From: Bacteroidia bacterium
GTDB lineage: Bacteria > Bacteroidota > Bacteroidia > Flavobacteriales > Flavobacteriaceae
Length of the DNA: 64,000 nt
NCBI GenBank assembly: GCA_030427585.1
Contig: JAUIBW010000015.1
Span: forward strand, 1 to 64,000
Direction: 5' to 3'
This document shows, in pieces, positions 8,801 to 18,142 of the stretch. Below the pieces are notes generated by a model. That model ran no database searches, was not told the DNA's origin, and worked only from the letters and a program-made list of their open reading frames with translations. Positions within the stretch are counted from its first letter, which is position 1. Every line of letters begins with the position of its first letter. The position numbers and the translations under genes are program-made.

Positions 8801-10069
8801 ATGAAATTGAAGAGTATTTCTATAATTATTTTTTATTCCCTTTCCTTTTTATCATTCTCGCAAACAGAAATTAATGATAATCAAATGAGTTGGATCAAAG
8901 GATGGACAAATTTTGACCCTAATCGAAGAGAGTACCCAGAACCCGAAGAAGTGCTTCCTAATATTATTGACAGTGACTCTTATTTAAAAAATGATGTAAC
9001 CTATCTAATGTCTGGAAATGTCTATGTAATTAATAATGCTACTTTAACCATACAAGAAGGAACTATAATCAGATGTGATGTCGAAAATACAGCAAGTCTG
9101 GTAATAACAAAAGGTTCTAAATTAATGGCAAATGGTTCAAAAGGGTTTCCTATTGTATTTACATCAAATAGACCCCAAAAATCTAGGAAAGCCGGAGATT
9201 GGGGTGGCATAGTAATTGCTGGATCAGGTACAATTAATTCGCCCGCTGGATCTAAAACTATAGAAGGGAATTTTTTACCTCAATATTCTTCGTACGGAGG
9301 GACACAAGAAAATGAATTAACAACCATGATGTCGTATGTTCGAATTGAATATGCAGGAAAAAAAATTAATCAGTCCAAAGAGTTAAATGGATTATCTCTT
9401 TATGCACTAGGAAGTAATTCGATTATAAACAACGTTATGATCAGTTATTCGGCAGATGATTCTTTCGAATGTTTTGGAGGTAACGTGAATATGTCTAATT
9501 TAATCTCCTACAAAGCAAAAGATGATGATTATGATTTTACATTAGGATACAATGGTGAATTAAGTAATATTCTTGCAATTAGACATCCATACATTAGCGA
9601 TATTAGTGGTTCTTATGCTATCGAAGCAGATGGATATGATAAAAAAGAAGGATTTATAGATCTAGAAGCATTATCAAACATACGTATCAAAAATGCAACT
9701 TTGGTAAACCTATCCGATCAAAGCAATTATCAATATACTACAGCTGCAATTTCATCTAAGAATTTAGCTAAACTTAATCTTACCGATATGCGTATATCTG
9801 GTTTTGCTAATGTTGTAAAATTTGATAAAACTTATAAATCTTATTCTGATCTTCAAAAGTATTTCTTATTAGAAAATAGTGTTTTTAATGTACATAGCAA
9901 ATCAGTCTTGACACAATATAGCACTACCATAAATACCGATCAATTGTTGAAATACAATATGTATACCAATCATTTTAAAAGTGCTGCCGATCTATTTACT
10001 GATCCATTTGATGAAAAAAAACCAATATTTACACTAAAGGATTCGGGAAATTATACTGTAATGCAGTAA
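8801..10069 (+). CDS. Secreted beta-helix-like protein, cassette copy 1 (function unknown)
   Basis: A 422-residue protein with a signal peptide (about 1-20, ending SFLSFSQ). The body has short hydrophobic repeats and the motif GDWGGIVIAG at 132-141. I associate this with a widespread Bacteroidota family of predicted right-handed beta-helix surface proteins. Other landmarks are LTIQEGTIIRC, DDDYDFTLGYNG and LAIRHPYI. It ends YTVMQ and I see no T9SS sorting domain, so its route beyond the periplasm is unclear. It is closely related along its whole length to the protein at 10981. Each is followed by a paralogous 145-146-residue gene, so the pair is a duplicated two-gene unit. No catalytic residues are evident. 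The beta-helix reading is an inference from sequence texture and the GDWGG motif. Confidence 0.85.
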   Translation: MKLKSISIIIFYSLSFLSFSQTEINDNQMSWIKGWTNFDPNRREYPEPEEVLPNIIDSDSYLKNDVTYLMSGNVYVINNATLTIQEGTIIRCDVENTASLVITKGSKLMANGSKGFPIVFTSNRPQKSRKAGDWGGIVIAGSGTINSPAGSKTIEGNFLPQYSSYGGTQENELTTMMSYVRIEYAGKKINQSKELNGLSLYALGSNSIINNVMISYSADDSFECFGGNVNMSNLISYKAKDDDYDFTLGYNGELSNILAIRHPYISDISGSYAIEADGYDKKEGFIDLEALSNIRIKNATLVNLSDQSNYQYTTAAISSKNLAKLNLTDMRISGFANVVKFDKTYKSYSDLQKYFLLENSVFNVHSKSVLTQYSTTINTDQLLKYNMYTNHFKSAADLFTDPFDEKKPIFTLKDSGNYTVMQ

Positions 10070-10102
10070 ATTTGAATATATGCACTTAAAATCATCATAA
10101 TA

Positions 10103-10540
10103 ATGAAATTATTTAGTACCACTTTCTTTGTATTCTTTATCATCAACCTTAATTATGCTCAAACAAGAAAGAATGTTTTTTTTGAGCAAAAGACATTAAC
10201 CAAAAAGTTTCACACTATAGATGAATTAGAAGACCTAAAAAAAGGTGAGCTTGTTAAATTGTATACAAATCGTATTAATGAAATAATAACTGTTCTACCT
10301 TATTTAGCTCTTACCAATGAAGCTGGTGTTAAATTGTCTGACATTGGTATTAAAGAAAGTTCTGACCATTTAAAATCACTGAACAAGCACCACACAATGA
10401 CTACCGATATGATCGAAAGTAATAAAAACTTAATTTCAGAATTTATTCCTTATGCAGATACAGAAAAGATCATCTGGGGTATTTTATATTTTGAAGAAGT
10501 AATTAAAAAAGTTAGAATAGGCACTAATGGAAATTTTTAA
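10103..10540 (+). CDS. Small secreted partner protein, cassette copy 1 (function unknown)
   Basis: A 145-residue protein with a signal peptide ending NLNYAQ (about 20). The mature part is probably mostly helical and carries the blocks KFHTIDELEDLKKGELVKLY, LSDIGIKE and YADTEKIIWGILYFEEVIKK, ending RIGTNGNF. The same blocks and the same C-terminus occur in its paralogue at 12307. It lies 33 bp after the beta-helix gene and is probably co-transcribed. The conservation of both ends suggests a specific binding partner, perhaps the beta-helix protein next door. I do not recognise the family. Confidence 0.85.
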   Translation: MKLFSTTFFVFFIINLNYAQTRKNVFFEQKTLTKKFHTIDELEDLKKGELVKLYTNRINEIITVLPYLALTNEAGVKLSDIGIKESSDHLKSLNKHHTMTTDMIESNKNLISEFIPYADTEKIIWGILYFEEVIKKVRIGTNGNF

Positions 10541-10980
10541 TAAGATATATTAGTAAATATTTCTATCCACATAATCAAGTCGCTAATTTTTACTTACAAA
10601 TTACACTCACTACACGTAGTATATCGTATTTTCCTGTTCCTAGACATCGTATTCAACAGAAAAACAACTTAAAAATAGTATCTAAAAGTAGGGGAAAACG
10701 CCCCTTTATAACAAAAAATGAATTCACCAAACAAAGTTTTTTAAAATTTATAAAAATATTATAAACATTTGTTAATTTTCTGAAAATCAAAAAATTAACA
10801 AATAAATATGTAGGAATTTTACTCATAAAATTTTATTAATTTAAGTTAAAATAACGACTAACGTACAAAGTCTACGGTAAACACGTAACCATTTTTGTTA
10901 AAACTCTTCTATCTTAGTAGTCCCAAAATTGAAAGAAAGAAATTTCTTCCAAATAAAGTTTAACCCCAAAATAAACTATT
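10541..10980. other. 440-bp intergenic region between the two cassettes
   Basis: No coding sequence of credible length is seen. It contains a small GGGG-AAAACG-CCCC hairpin (10691-10704) that could be a weak terminator for cassette 1. It also holds a 13-bp inverted repeat (10767-10803) and an imperfect TACGGTAAACACGTAA palindrome (10873-10888). The rest is AT-rich leader of the second cassette. Confidence 0.6.
10767..10803. promoter_or_regulatory. 13-bp inverted repeat upstream of beta-helix cassette 2
   Basis: ATTTGTTAATTTT and AAAATTAACAAAT are perfect inverted arms with an 11-nt loop. The arms contain TTGTTAA/TTAACAA, the same half-site as the two inverted repeats before cassette 1. Confidence 0.45.
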
Positions 10981-12240
10981 ATGAAAAAAAGATGTTTTCT
11001 ATTAACAGCTTTTATCCTATTACTAATTTCTAATCTAGCTATTGCACAAGATTTTAATGAAAATAATGACAGATGGGTCAAGGGATGGACAAATTTTACA
11101 CCTAATAAAACTGACTATCCAGAAGCTGAAGAGAAACTACCTAATATTATAATGGACCACACTTATTTAAGGAATGATATTGTGTATTCAATGTCTGGTG
11201 ATGTATATGTAACGAATGGTGCATCTTTAACTATTCAAGAAGGAACAATTATACGATGTGATCATGAAAACCCTGCAAACCTTATTATTTCTAAAGGTTC
11301 AAAATTGATTGCAGCAGGATCCAAAGCATACCCTATTGTTTTTACATCCAGCAAAGCTCCTAAATCCCGAAACAGTGGAGATTGGGGAGGTATAATTATT
11401 GCCGGGTCTGGAAAAGTAAATACAGTCTCGGGTAGTGGTATACTTGAAGGCGATTTCAACCCCCAATACTCTGTTTATGGAGGAAATGATATAAATGAAG
11501 AAACGACAATACTACGATTTATAAGAATCGAATTTTCTGGAAAAAATGGATCTAATGGATTATCTCTATATGGTTTAGGAACTTCTTCTATTGTAAAAGA
11601 TATTATGGTAAGTTATTCGGGCCAGGATTCTTTTAATATCCACGGAGGAAAAAACAACATTCAAAATCTGGTTTCTCTTAAAGCACAAGACGATGATTAT
11701 CACATTTCTGAAGGTTTTAGAGGAACAATCAAAAATGTTCTTGCTATAAGACATCCATACATTAACAGTCCTCAGGGATCATATGCTATCGAAATAGATG
11801 GATACAATACAGAACTTGGTTACATCAAACCAGATGCTATAACAGATATTACCATTGCTAATGCAACTCTTGTTAACTTATCTGACAAAACCAATTACCA
11901 ACATACCACTGCAGCTATTTCTACATCTAATTCGGCAATAACATACATACACAACTCTAAAATATCTGGTTTCTCTGATGTTGTTAAATTTGATAAATCA
12001 TATACATCTTTAGCCGTAATACAAAAAGCGTTTATGATGGACAATAGTTTTTTTAATATTCATGGTAAAGGAATAACTACAAGTAATACAGCAATTAACG
12101 GAGCTCTTGATATTTTAAAATACAATAGATTTACCGAAAACTTTGTTGGCGTTAATGATTTATTTAGTGATCCTAAAAGCTCTATTGTACCTAAGTTTCA
12201 GTTAAAAAAATCATTAAACAATTATATGGTGATGCAATAA
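10981..12240 (+). CDS. Secreted beta-helix-like protein, cassette copy 2 (function unknown)
   Basis: A 419-residue paralogue of the protein at 8801. A signal peptide covers about 1-23 (ending NLAIAQ). The shared landmarks follow in the same order: KGWTNF, LTIQEGTIIRC, GDWGGIIIAG at 133-142, DDDYHISEGF, LAIRHPYI, KFDKSY, and a terminal YMVMQ. No lipobox and no T9SS sorting domain are visible. Divergence from copy 1 is spread evenly and there are no long runs of identical DNA, so the duplication is not recent. It is followed after 66 bp by a paralogue of the 145-residue partner. Role unknown; a surface or periplasmic beta-helix protein is the best structural guess. Confidence 0.85.
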   Translation: MKKRCFLLTAFILLLISNLAIAQDFNENNDRWVKGWTNFTPNKTDYPEAEEKLPNIIMDHTYLRNDIVYSMSGDVYVTNGASLTIQEGTIIRCDHENPANLIISKGSKLIAAGSKAYPIVFTSSKAPKSRNSGDWGGIIIAGSGKVNTVSGSGILEGDFNPQYSVYGGNDINEETTILRFIRIEFSGKNGSNGLSLYGLGTSSIVKDIMVSYSGQDSFNIHGGKNNIQNLVSLKAQDDDYHISEGFRGTIKNVLAIRHPYINSPQGSYAIEIDGYNTELGYIKPDAITDITIANATLVNLSDKTNYQHTTAAISTSNSAITYIHNSKISGFSDVVKFDKSYTSLAVIQKAFMMDNSFFNIHGKGITTSNTAINGALDILKYNRFTENFVGVNDLFSDPKSSIVPKFQLKKSLNNYMVMQ

Positions 12241-12306
12241 TAAAAATAATTTGCTCTGATTTTACTATATAAAATCAATCAAAATCGTATATATATTACA
12301 AACACT

Positions 12307-12747
12307 ATGTCAAAAATATTAACAAGTTTAATCTTCTTTCTTGCAATAAGTACAATTTATGCGCAACAAGTAAATGAAGCCATATTCTTTACACAAAGGA
12401 GTCAGACTAATAAATTTCACACAATTAATGACCTTCAAGCCTTAAAGAAAGGCCAACTCGTAAAACTATATCAAGATCGGGTCGAGGAGATCATAACCAT
12501 ACTCCCGTTCTTATCACTTACCAACGAACCAGGTGTAAGACTAAGTGATATAGGTATTAAAGAAGATTCACGGCATTTAAAAATCCTTAGAAATAACAAA
12601 GAGTCTACACAAAAAAATTTAGAAGTTACCAAAGAAACTATCGAAGAATTAGTTCCCTATGCTGATACAGAAAAAATTATCTGGACAATCCTGTACTATG
12701 AAGAAGTCATTAAAAAAATGAGAATAGGAGTTAATGGGAATTTTTAA
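12307..12747 (+). CDS. Small secreted partner protein, cassette copy 2 (function unknown)
   Basis: A 146-residue paralogue of the protein at 10103. It has a signal peptide (ending TIYAQ), then KFHTINDLQALKKGQLVKLY, LSDIGIKE and YADTEKIIWTILYYEEVIKK, with the same RIG-NGNF end. The middle section (about 95-115) diverges while both flanks are conserved. A strong hairpin follows 45 bp after the stop, so the cassette is a closed transcription unit. I do not recognise the family. Confidence 0.85.
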   Translation: MSKILTSLIFFLAISTIYAQQVNEAIFFTQRSQTNKFHTINDLQALKKGQLVKLYQDRVEEIITILPFLSLTNEPGVRLSDIGIKEDSRHLKILRNNKESTQKNLEVTKETIEELVPYADTEKIIWTILYYEEVIKKMRIGVNGNF

Positions 12748-12792
12748 AAATTAAATTAGTAATGTGTTAAATTATTATATTTACTTAGGGTT

Positions 12793-12823
12793 AGAAGTGG
12801 CAATTGCCGCTTCTATTGTTTTA
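12793..12823 (+). terminator. Probable terminator after cassette 2
   Basis: AGAAGTGGC-AATT-GCCGCTTCT forms a 9-bp stem (one G-U pair) with a 4-nt loop, followed by ATTGTTTTA. It sits between cassette 2 and the LysE-type gene. Confidence 0.6.
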
Positions 12824-12864
12824 CTTAATTGTAAGATTACTTTATTTATGACTACTAAGGATTT

Positions 12865-13503
12865 ATGACACTATCTCTACTATATCTCTTATTAGGAATT
12901 ATTACTGCTGTAATAGGGGCACTTCCTCTGGGAGCAGTGAATCTGGCTGTTATTCATACCTCTGTAAAAGAAAACATTAAAAACGCTTCGCGCATAGCAT
13001 TGGCAGCAGGGATTGGTGAAGTTTTACTGGCTCTTTTTGCCTTGCATTGTAGTATCGAGTTATCCGATTTTTTTCGAGAAAATCAATGGATTCAAATTGT
13101 GTTCATTATACTTTTTTTCTCTATTGGCGTATATTTTTTAATTTTTAAGAATAAAATAAATACTAAATATAAATCCAAAAAATTAAAGGTATCAAAATCT
13201 AAATTCCTTACCGGTTTTTCTTTAGCAATATTAAACCCTCCTGTAATTATTTACTGGGTTTTAGCCATTTCACTAGTGAACAAATATATTTTTAAACTTA
13301 CAGTTCAAAACCCACTTACCTCTCTTTTCCTCTTCTTTCTTGGAATTTACTTAGGAAAAATAGGAACGTTATATTTTTACAGTCGATGGGGAAACAAAAT
13401 TGCACAACAACCGGGCGATTCAAAAGCTAAACTTTCTAAGATTATAGGAATAATCCTGGTTGTTATTTCTATTTTCCAAGGTATTAATTTTTTAGCTGAG
13501 TGA
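12865..13503 (+). CDS. LysE/RhtB-family exporter-like membrane protein
   Basis: A 212-residue membrane protein with about six transmembrane segments. The N-terminus GIITAVIGALPLGAVNLAVI and the later LAILNPPVIIYWVL segment are typical of the LysE family of amino acid exporters. It sits just upstream of a PLP-dependent amino acid decarboxylase in the same direction, about 100 bp apart. That pairing could mean export of an amino acid or amine, but the link is only positional. A short upstream ATG frame (12848) ends in a TGA that overlaps this start codon as ATGA. Confidence 0.8.
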   Translation: MTLSLLYLLLGIITAVIGALPLGAVNLAVIHTSVKENIKNASRIALAAGIGEVLLALFALHCSIELSDFFRENQWIQIVFIILFFSIGVYFLIFKNKINTKYKSKKLKVSKSKFLTGFSLAILNPPVIIYWVLAISLVNKYIFKLTVQNPLTSLFLFFLGIYLGKIGTLYFYSRWGNKIAQQPGDSKAKLSKIIGIILVVISIFQGINFLAE

Positions 13504-13604
13504 AGTTAACTATACCAAAATACCATTTTTTAAACCATTTATACAAGTAATTATCTGTTAAGTGTCTTTATATTTGCCAGCAATTCTGATAAAATTATAT
13601 TGCT

Positions 13605-15065
13605 GTGAATAAAGACGATTTCAATTCTAAGTTAAGCTTGCCAAAAGAAGAAATGCAACGCTATGGATATAAGATTATAGATTATATTGTGGACCATTTT
13701 GAGACTCAGAACTCAAAAAAACCCGTAACCATTGCTTCAAGAGAGGAAATGGATTCTTTATTAACAGAGGAACTTCCTGATCACCCCGCTCCTGCAAACG
13801 AAGTTTTGGATTTTGTAATGGATCATGTTATTCCGAACAGTAGTATTGTGTCTCATCCAAAATCATATTCTTTTGTACCTGGCCCAAGTAATTACATAAG
13901 TGCTATGGCCGATACTATTGCCACAGGTTTTAATATATTTTCTGGTGGCTGGGCAGCTTCTCCGGCAGCAGCAGAATTAGAAATAGTAGTTATGAACTGG
14001 TTACTTAAGATTTTTGAGTTTCCGACAAAAATGGGAGGAGGAATATTTACTAGTGGTGGTTCTATGGCTAATCTTACCGCATTGGTAACAGCCAGAAGGG
14101 TGAAATGTGGGGAAGATTTTTCTAAAGCAACCATTTACTTATCAGACCAAGCTCATTCTTCAAACATAAAAGCGATCAAAGTAATTGGCTTTAAAAAAGA
14201 ACAAATCAGACTTATTCCTACAGATCTAGAGTTTAAAGTTTCTTTAAACAAATTAAAAAATGTGATTGCCAAAGATCGTTTAGAAGGATTTCTACCGTTT
14301 TGCATAATAGCTTCTGCAGGAACTACTAATACAGGAACTGTAGATCCCCTGGATGAAATTGCAAATATCTGCCAGGAAGAAAATTTGTGGATGCATGTTG
14401 ATGGCGCATACGGAGGTGCAGCAATTTTGGCAAATAAAGGAAAAAAGCTTTTAAAAGGTATCGAACGAGCAGATTCTCTAACTGTAGATCCACACAAGTG
14501 GTTTTTTCAGCCTTATGAAATAGGTTGTCTATTGGTTAAAGATCATAATTGGTTAAGTGGTACATTTAGTGAGAAACCAGAATATCTAAGAGATATAGAA
14601 GGCAATGAATCTGAAATTAATTTTTACGATCACGGTATTCAATTAACTCGACGCTTTCGTGCTTTAAAGTTTTATATGTCATTAAAAACGTTTGGCCTCG
14701 AATCTTTTAGAAAAGCTATACAATACAATATAGATCTTGCAGAACAAACTGAAGCCCTTTTACGAAAAAGTACATATTGGGAAATTACATCGCCGGCTAC
14801 ATTAGCTATAATTAACTTTAGATATCATCCTATTGGCTATCAACTTTCTGAAGAAGAACTAGATCGTATCAATCAGAATATTTCTAAAAAAATAGTCGAT
14901 TCTAGAGAAGCAATACTGGTAACTACAGTTTTACAAGGTCAAATCGTACTTAGAATGTGCCTTATAAATCCAAGGACAACTATTGATGATATTAAAAGCA
15001 CATTACAACAATGTGAAATTTATGGAAAAGAAGAATTGGCTATAATTACAAAAGAACCATGCTAG
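13605..15065 (+). CDS. PLP-dependent group II amino acid decarboxylase
   Basis: A 486-residue enzyme of the aromatic-L-amino-acid/glutamate decarboxylase superfamily. Landmarks are GGGIFTSGGSMANLTAL (145-161), the cofactor-stacking His in DQAHSS (184), the Asp of HVDGAYGG (266), and the PLP lysine in DPHKWFF (Lys298). It is expected to decarboxylate an aromatic or related amino acid to the amine. The start codon is GTG, with no other good in-frame start nearby. Its 3' end overlaps the converging DUF2797 gene by 4 bp. The substrate cannot be assigned from the sequence alone. Confidence 0.88.
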   Translation: MNKDDFNSKLSLPKEEMQRYGYKIIDYIVDHFETQNSKKPVTIASREEMDSLLTEELPDHPAPANEVLDFVMDHVIPNSSIVSHPKSYSFVPGPSNYISAMADTIATGFNIFSGGWAASPAAAELEIVVMNWLLKIFEFPTKMGGGIFTSGGSMANLTALVTARRVKCGEDFSKATIYLSDQAHSSNIKAIKVIGFKKEQIRLIPTDLEFKVSLNKLKNVIAKDRLEGFLPFCIIASAGTTNTGTVDPLDEIANICQEENLWMHVDGAYGGAAILANKGKKLLKGIERADSLTVDPHKWFFQPYEIGCLLVKDHNWLSGTFSEKPEYLRDIEGNESEINFYDHGIQLTRRFRALKFYMSLKTFGLESFRKAIQYNIDLAEQTEALLRKSTYWEITSPATLAIINFRYHPIGYQLSEEELDRINQNISKKIVDSREAILVTTVLQGQIVLRMCLINPRTTIDDIKSTLQQCEIYGKEELAIITKEPC

Positions 15066-15856
15066 GTTATTGTTAAACTAACCACATATCCTTCGTTATT
15101 TCTCACATTAAATACTGTATTATCTTCAAAAATAAGATATTGTCCTTTAATACCTTTTAGCACACCAGAATACTCTGGTGTTTTCTCTAGGTTAAGACTT
15201 TTTAAAGTACTAGGATACTGAAGTACAGGAAAACAGAGCTGAGTCTCTTTTCCATTTCCGACAAAATATTCTTTTACCTCATCTGGTATAAAATCTTTTA
15301 GTTTGTTTTTAAAAGAGACCAGATCTTCATCTGTTATTTCATTTTTAAGCATAGTACGCCAATTGGTTTTATCGGCCACCTTTTCTTTTAAAGCTACTTC
15401 GGTAATACCAGCCAAATATCGATTAGGGACTTCAACAATTTCTATAGCCTCATGAGCTCCCTGATCAATCCATCTTGTGGGTATCTGAGATTTTCTGGTT
15501 ACCCCTACCTTAACATTACTAGAATTAGCCAGATATACTATATGCGGCTGAAGTTGTGCCTTTTTTTCAAATTCTAAATCCCTATCCTCAATATCTAAGT
15601 GTGCAGTACTTAATTCTGGACGCATTACCCAATCTCCCACCTGAGGCTGATTGTAAAAGTCATCATAACAATATCCTTGTCTAAATATTTTTTTATTTTC
15701 ACCACAGGCAAGACACTGATATCCTACAAATTCTATTCGTACTTTTTTATCCAATAACTGATTCATATGAATAAAATCGGATTCGAAAACTAAATAATAC
15801 TGAATAGGATCATTAATTTCTGTTTGCATTTTTGTTAGTACCCCCTGATATTGCAT
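15062..15856 (-). CDS. DUF2797 family protein
   Basis: A 264-residue cytoplasmic protein of unknown function matching the DUF2797 family as I recall it. The N-terminal part carries a CLACG-N11-C cluster (Cys48, 51, 63), which could bind zinc. The block VKVGVTRKSQIPTRWIDQGA (about 116-135) resembles a GIY-YIG-like core and is the most conserved part. It overlaps the decarboxylase tail by 4 bp and is divergent from the GH3 gene. No signal peptide or membrane segment is present. Confidence 0.8.
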   Translation of the reverse strand: MQYQGVLTKMQTEINDPIQYYLVFESDFIHMNQLLDKKVRIEFVGYQCLACGENKKIFRQGYCYDDFYNQPQVGDWVMRPELSTAHLDIEDRDLEFEKKAQLQPHIVYLANSSNVKVGVTRKSQIPTRWIDQGAHEAIEIVEVPNRYLAGITEVALKEKVADKTNWRTMLKNEITDEDLVSFKNKLKDFIPDEVKEYFVGNGKETQLCFPVLQYPSTLKSLNLEKTPEYSGVLKGIKGQYLIFEDNTVFNVRNNEGYVVSLTIT

Positions 15857-15934
15857 AAAATTTCGTTATATAATAATCTAATAAGAAGAATGTGATTATT
15901 TTTATTATTTTAGTTTTTAATTGACAACAACAAA

Positions 15935-15977
15935 AATAATGTATCCCATTTCATATGAAGAGTTGGTGTACATTATT
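15935..15977. promoter_or_regulatory. Wide inverted repeat AATAATGTA/TACATTATT before the GH3 gene
   Basis: Perfect 9-bp arms lie 25 bp apart in the 144-bp divergent region between DUF2797 and the GH3 gene. It could be an operator shared by the two genes; the wide spacing makes chance possible. Confidence 0.25.
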
Positions 15978-16000
15978 TCTGCCTAAATATACATTAAAAA

Positions 16001-17533
16001 ATGCCAATCCCATTAGTTAATTCTATAGCCAGCTGGTTCTTAAAAAAACGCTTCCATCAAATGGAGCTTTTTCTTAAGTATCCTAATGAGGTTCAGCTTG
16101 AGTTACTTCATGTGTTATTAGAAACAGCTAAGAATACAGAATTTGGGAAAAACTATGATTTTGCAACTATAAGTAATTATGAAACTTTTAAAGAAAGAGT
16201 GCCTATACGGTCTTACGAAGATTATGAATTGATAATCGAAAGAAGTCGTTTGGGCGAGCACAATATTTTTTGGCCCACTCCTATCAAATGGTTTGCAAAA
16301 TCCAGTGGTACCACCAGTTCTAAAAGTAAATTCATCCCAGTGAGTGAAGAATCACTAGAAGATTGTCATTTTGCAGCCGGAAAAGACCTCTTATGCATGT
16401 ATCTTAACAATAATGAGGAATCAAAACTCTTTACAGGAAAAAGCCTTAGATTGGGTGGTAGCAAAGAATTGTATAAAGAAAACGGAACTTCTTTTGGAGA
16501 TTTATCTGCAATAATTATAGATAATATGCCTTTTTGGGCAGAGTTTAGTTCTACCCCAAGTAACGAAGTATCATTAATGAGTGATTGGGAATACAAAATG
16601 AAGGCTATTGTTAATGAGACCATTCAGGAAAATGTAACTAGTTTAGCAGGCGTTCCTTCCTGGATGTTGGTTTTACTTAATCAAGTGCTTGAAGTTACAG
16701 GAAATGAAAGTGTTTTCGAAATCTGGAATAATCTTGAGGTATATTTTCATGGTGGGGTAAACTTTGAACCTTACAAAGATCAATACAGCAAAATTTTACC
16801 TAGAGGCTCTTTTAAATATTACGAAATATATAATGCTTCTGAAGGTTTCTTTGCTATCCAGGATCATAACAATTCTTCTGAGCTATTATTAATGTTAGAT
16901 TATGGAATCTTTTATGAGTTTATACCTATGGATACTTATGGTACTAAAACTGAAAAAGTGATTCCGTTAAGCGAAGTAGAGGTTGGAAAAAATTATGCCA
17001 TTATCATTACAACTAATGCTGGATTATGGCGCTATAAAATTGGAGATACTATTCGTTTTACTTCTATAAATCCATATAGAATCAAGGTATCAGGAAGAAC
17101 CAAACATCATATTAATGTTTTTGGAGAAGAACTTATCATCGAAAATGCAGAAGAAGCTCTTAGAAAAACCACCAAAATCACTAATAGTGAGATTGTCGAC
17201 TATACTGTAGCTCCAATTTTTATGAAAGGACGGGAAAAAGGTGCACATGAGTGGATTATCGAGTTTAAGAAACACCCCGAAGACATTAAAGAATTTACCC
17301 ATATTCTTGATCAAAATCTACAGCAAGTGAATAGTGATTATGAAGCAAAAAGATATAACAATACAACTCTTAACATTCTTCATATACGTATTGCAAGACA
17401 AAACCTATTCTATGATTGGTTAAAAAAGAACGATAAGCTGGGAGGGCAGCATAAAGTACCTAGGCTTTCTAATAAACGAACGTATATCAACGAACTAATT
17501 GCACTAAATAATGTGAGCTCTTATTCTCCTTGA
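16001..17533 (+). CDS. GH3-family acyl-adenylate/amide synthetase-like protein
   Basis: A 510-residue member of the GH3 (auxin-responsive promoter) family, related to ANL acyl-adenylating enzymes. The nucleotide-binding motif KSSGTTSSKSK is at 100-110, YNASEGFFA near 284, and YKIGDTIRF near 346, matching the three adenylation motifs. Plant GH3 enzymes join carboxylic acids to amino acids; bacterial members are mostly uncharacterised. The short C-terminal domain (about 385-510) is the mobile cap. It is divergent from DUF2797 and has no evident pathway partner next to it. Confidence 0.9.
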   Translation: MPIPLVNSIASWFLKKRFHQMELFLKYPNEVQLELLHVLLETAKNTEFGKNYDFATISNYETFKERVPIRSYEDYELIIERSRLGEHNIFWPTPIKWFAKSSGTTSSKSKFIPVSEESLEDCHFAAGKDLLCMYLNNNEESKLFTGKSLRLGGSKELYKENGTSFGDLSAIIIDNMPFWAEFSSTPSNEVSLMSDWEYKMKAIVNETIQENVTSLAGVPSWMLVLLNQVLEVTGNESVFEIWNNLEVYFHGGVNFEPYKDQYSKILPRGSFKYYEIYNASEGFFAIQDHNNSSELLLMLDYGIFYEFIPMDTYGTKTEKVIPLSEVEVGKNYAIIITTNAGLWRYKIGDTIRFTSINPYRIKVSGRTKHHINVFGEELIIENAEEALRKTTKITNSEIVDYTVAPIFMKGREKGAHEWIIEFKKHPEDIKEFTHILDQNLQQVNSDYEAKRYNNTTLNILHIRIARQNLFYDWLKKNDKLGGQHKVPRLSNKRTYINELIALNNVSSYSP

Positions 17534-17602
17534 TTAAGAAATAGTTAAGTCTTTCTAAATCGATCTTTTTTCTATAAAAACCATAAATAACAACATAAGC
17601 AG

Positions 17603-17619
17603 TTACGGTTAAACCGTAA
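17603..17619. promoter_or_regulatory. 17-bp palindrome TTACGGTT-A-AACCGTAA
   Basis: A perfect 8-bp inverted repeat around one central base, ending 158 bp before the small secreted gene at 17778. A matching element (TTACGGTTTTTCCGTAA) lies at 53937, at nearly the same distance from another secreted-protein gene. Confidence 0.5.
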
Positions 17620-17731
17620 AAAAACTATGTAAGAATTGTAGTTTTTAACAAAAAAATTAGTATTTCATCGTTCAAAAAAAGCGTTTGATCTAAAAAATAT
17701 CAAATCATTTTTTAGGCTCTTATTTTCATAT

Positions 17732-17739
17732 TAAATTTG
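17732..17739 (+). promoter_or_regulatory. Candidate -7 promoter element
   Basis: TAAATTTG matches TAnnTTTG, 38 bases before the start of the secreted protein at 17778. No clear -33 box is seen. Confidence 0.45.
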
Positions 17740-17777
17740 TCCTCAGATAGTTATTAAATATATCAAAGCCCCAAAAT

Positions 17778-18116
17778 ATGAAAACTACGATATCTTGCAT
17801 TACTTTATTACTGTTAACCATAGGAATTAACGCACAAGAAATCAAAATCGAAAATCATAGTACTAATGCCAATAAAACGGCTGATGTAACTCCAAAAGAG
17901 ACTACTACTAATGTTTCTTCTTCTACAAGGGCTTTAAAAACAAAAAACACACTAGAAGAAGATACTTGCTATAGTGAAATTTCTAAAGCAGCATTTTACG
18001 AGGCTTTAATTCGCCAAAATGGTTTAGAAATATACCTTAACAATAGTGATATTGTATTAAAAAATACGGAAGATATCATTACCAACAATAAGGATCGAAT
18101 ATCATATACAGAATAA
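17778..18116 (+). CDS. Small secreted protein of unknown function
   Basis: A 112-residue protein with a signal peptide (about 1-19, ending GINAQ). A Thr/Ser/Asn-rich low-complexity linker follows to about 60. The C-terminal half, EEDTCYSEISKAAFYEALIR onward, looks helical and has a single Cys. It has a -7 type promoter and its own terminator, so it is a separate unit. I do not recognise a family. Confidence 0.7.
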   Translation: MKTTISCITLLLLTIGINAQEIKIENHSTNANKTADVTPKETTTNVSSSTRALKTKNTLEEDTCYSEISKAAFYEALIRQNGLEIYLNNSDIVLKNTEDIITNNKDRISYTE

Positions 18117-18142
18117 ATAGATTATCAACTAATCAACCAACA

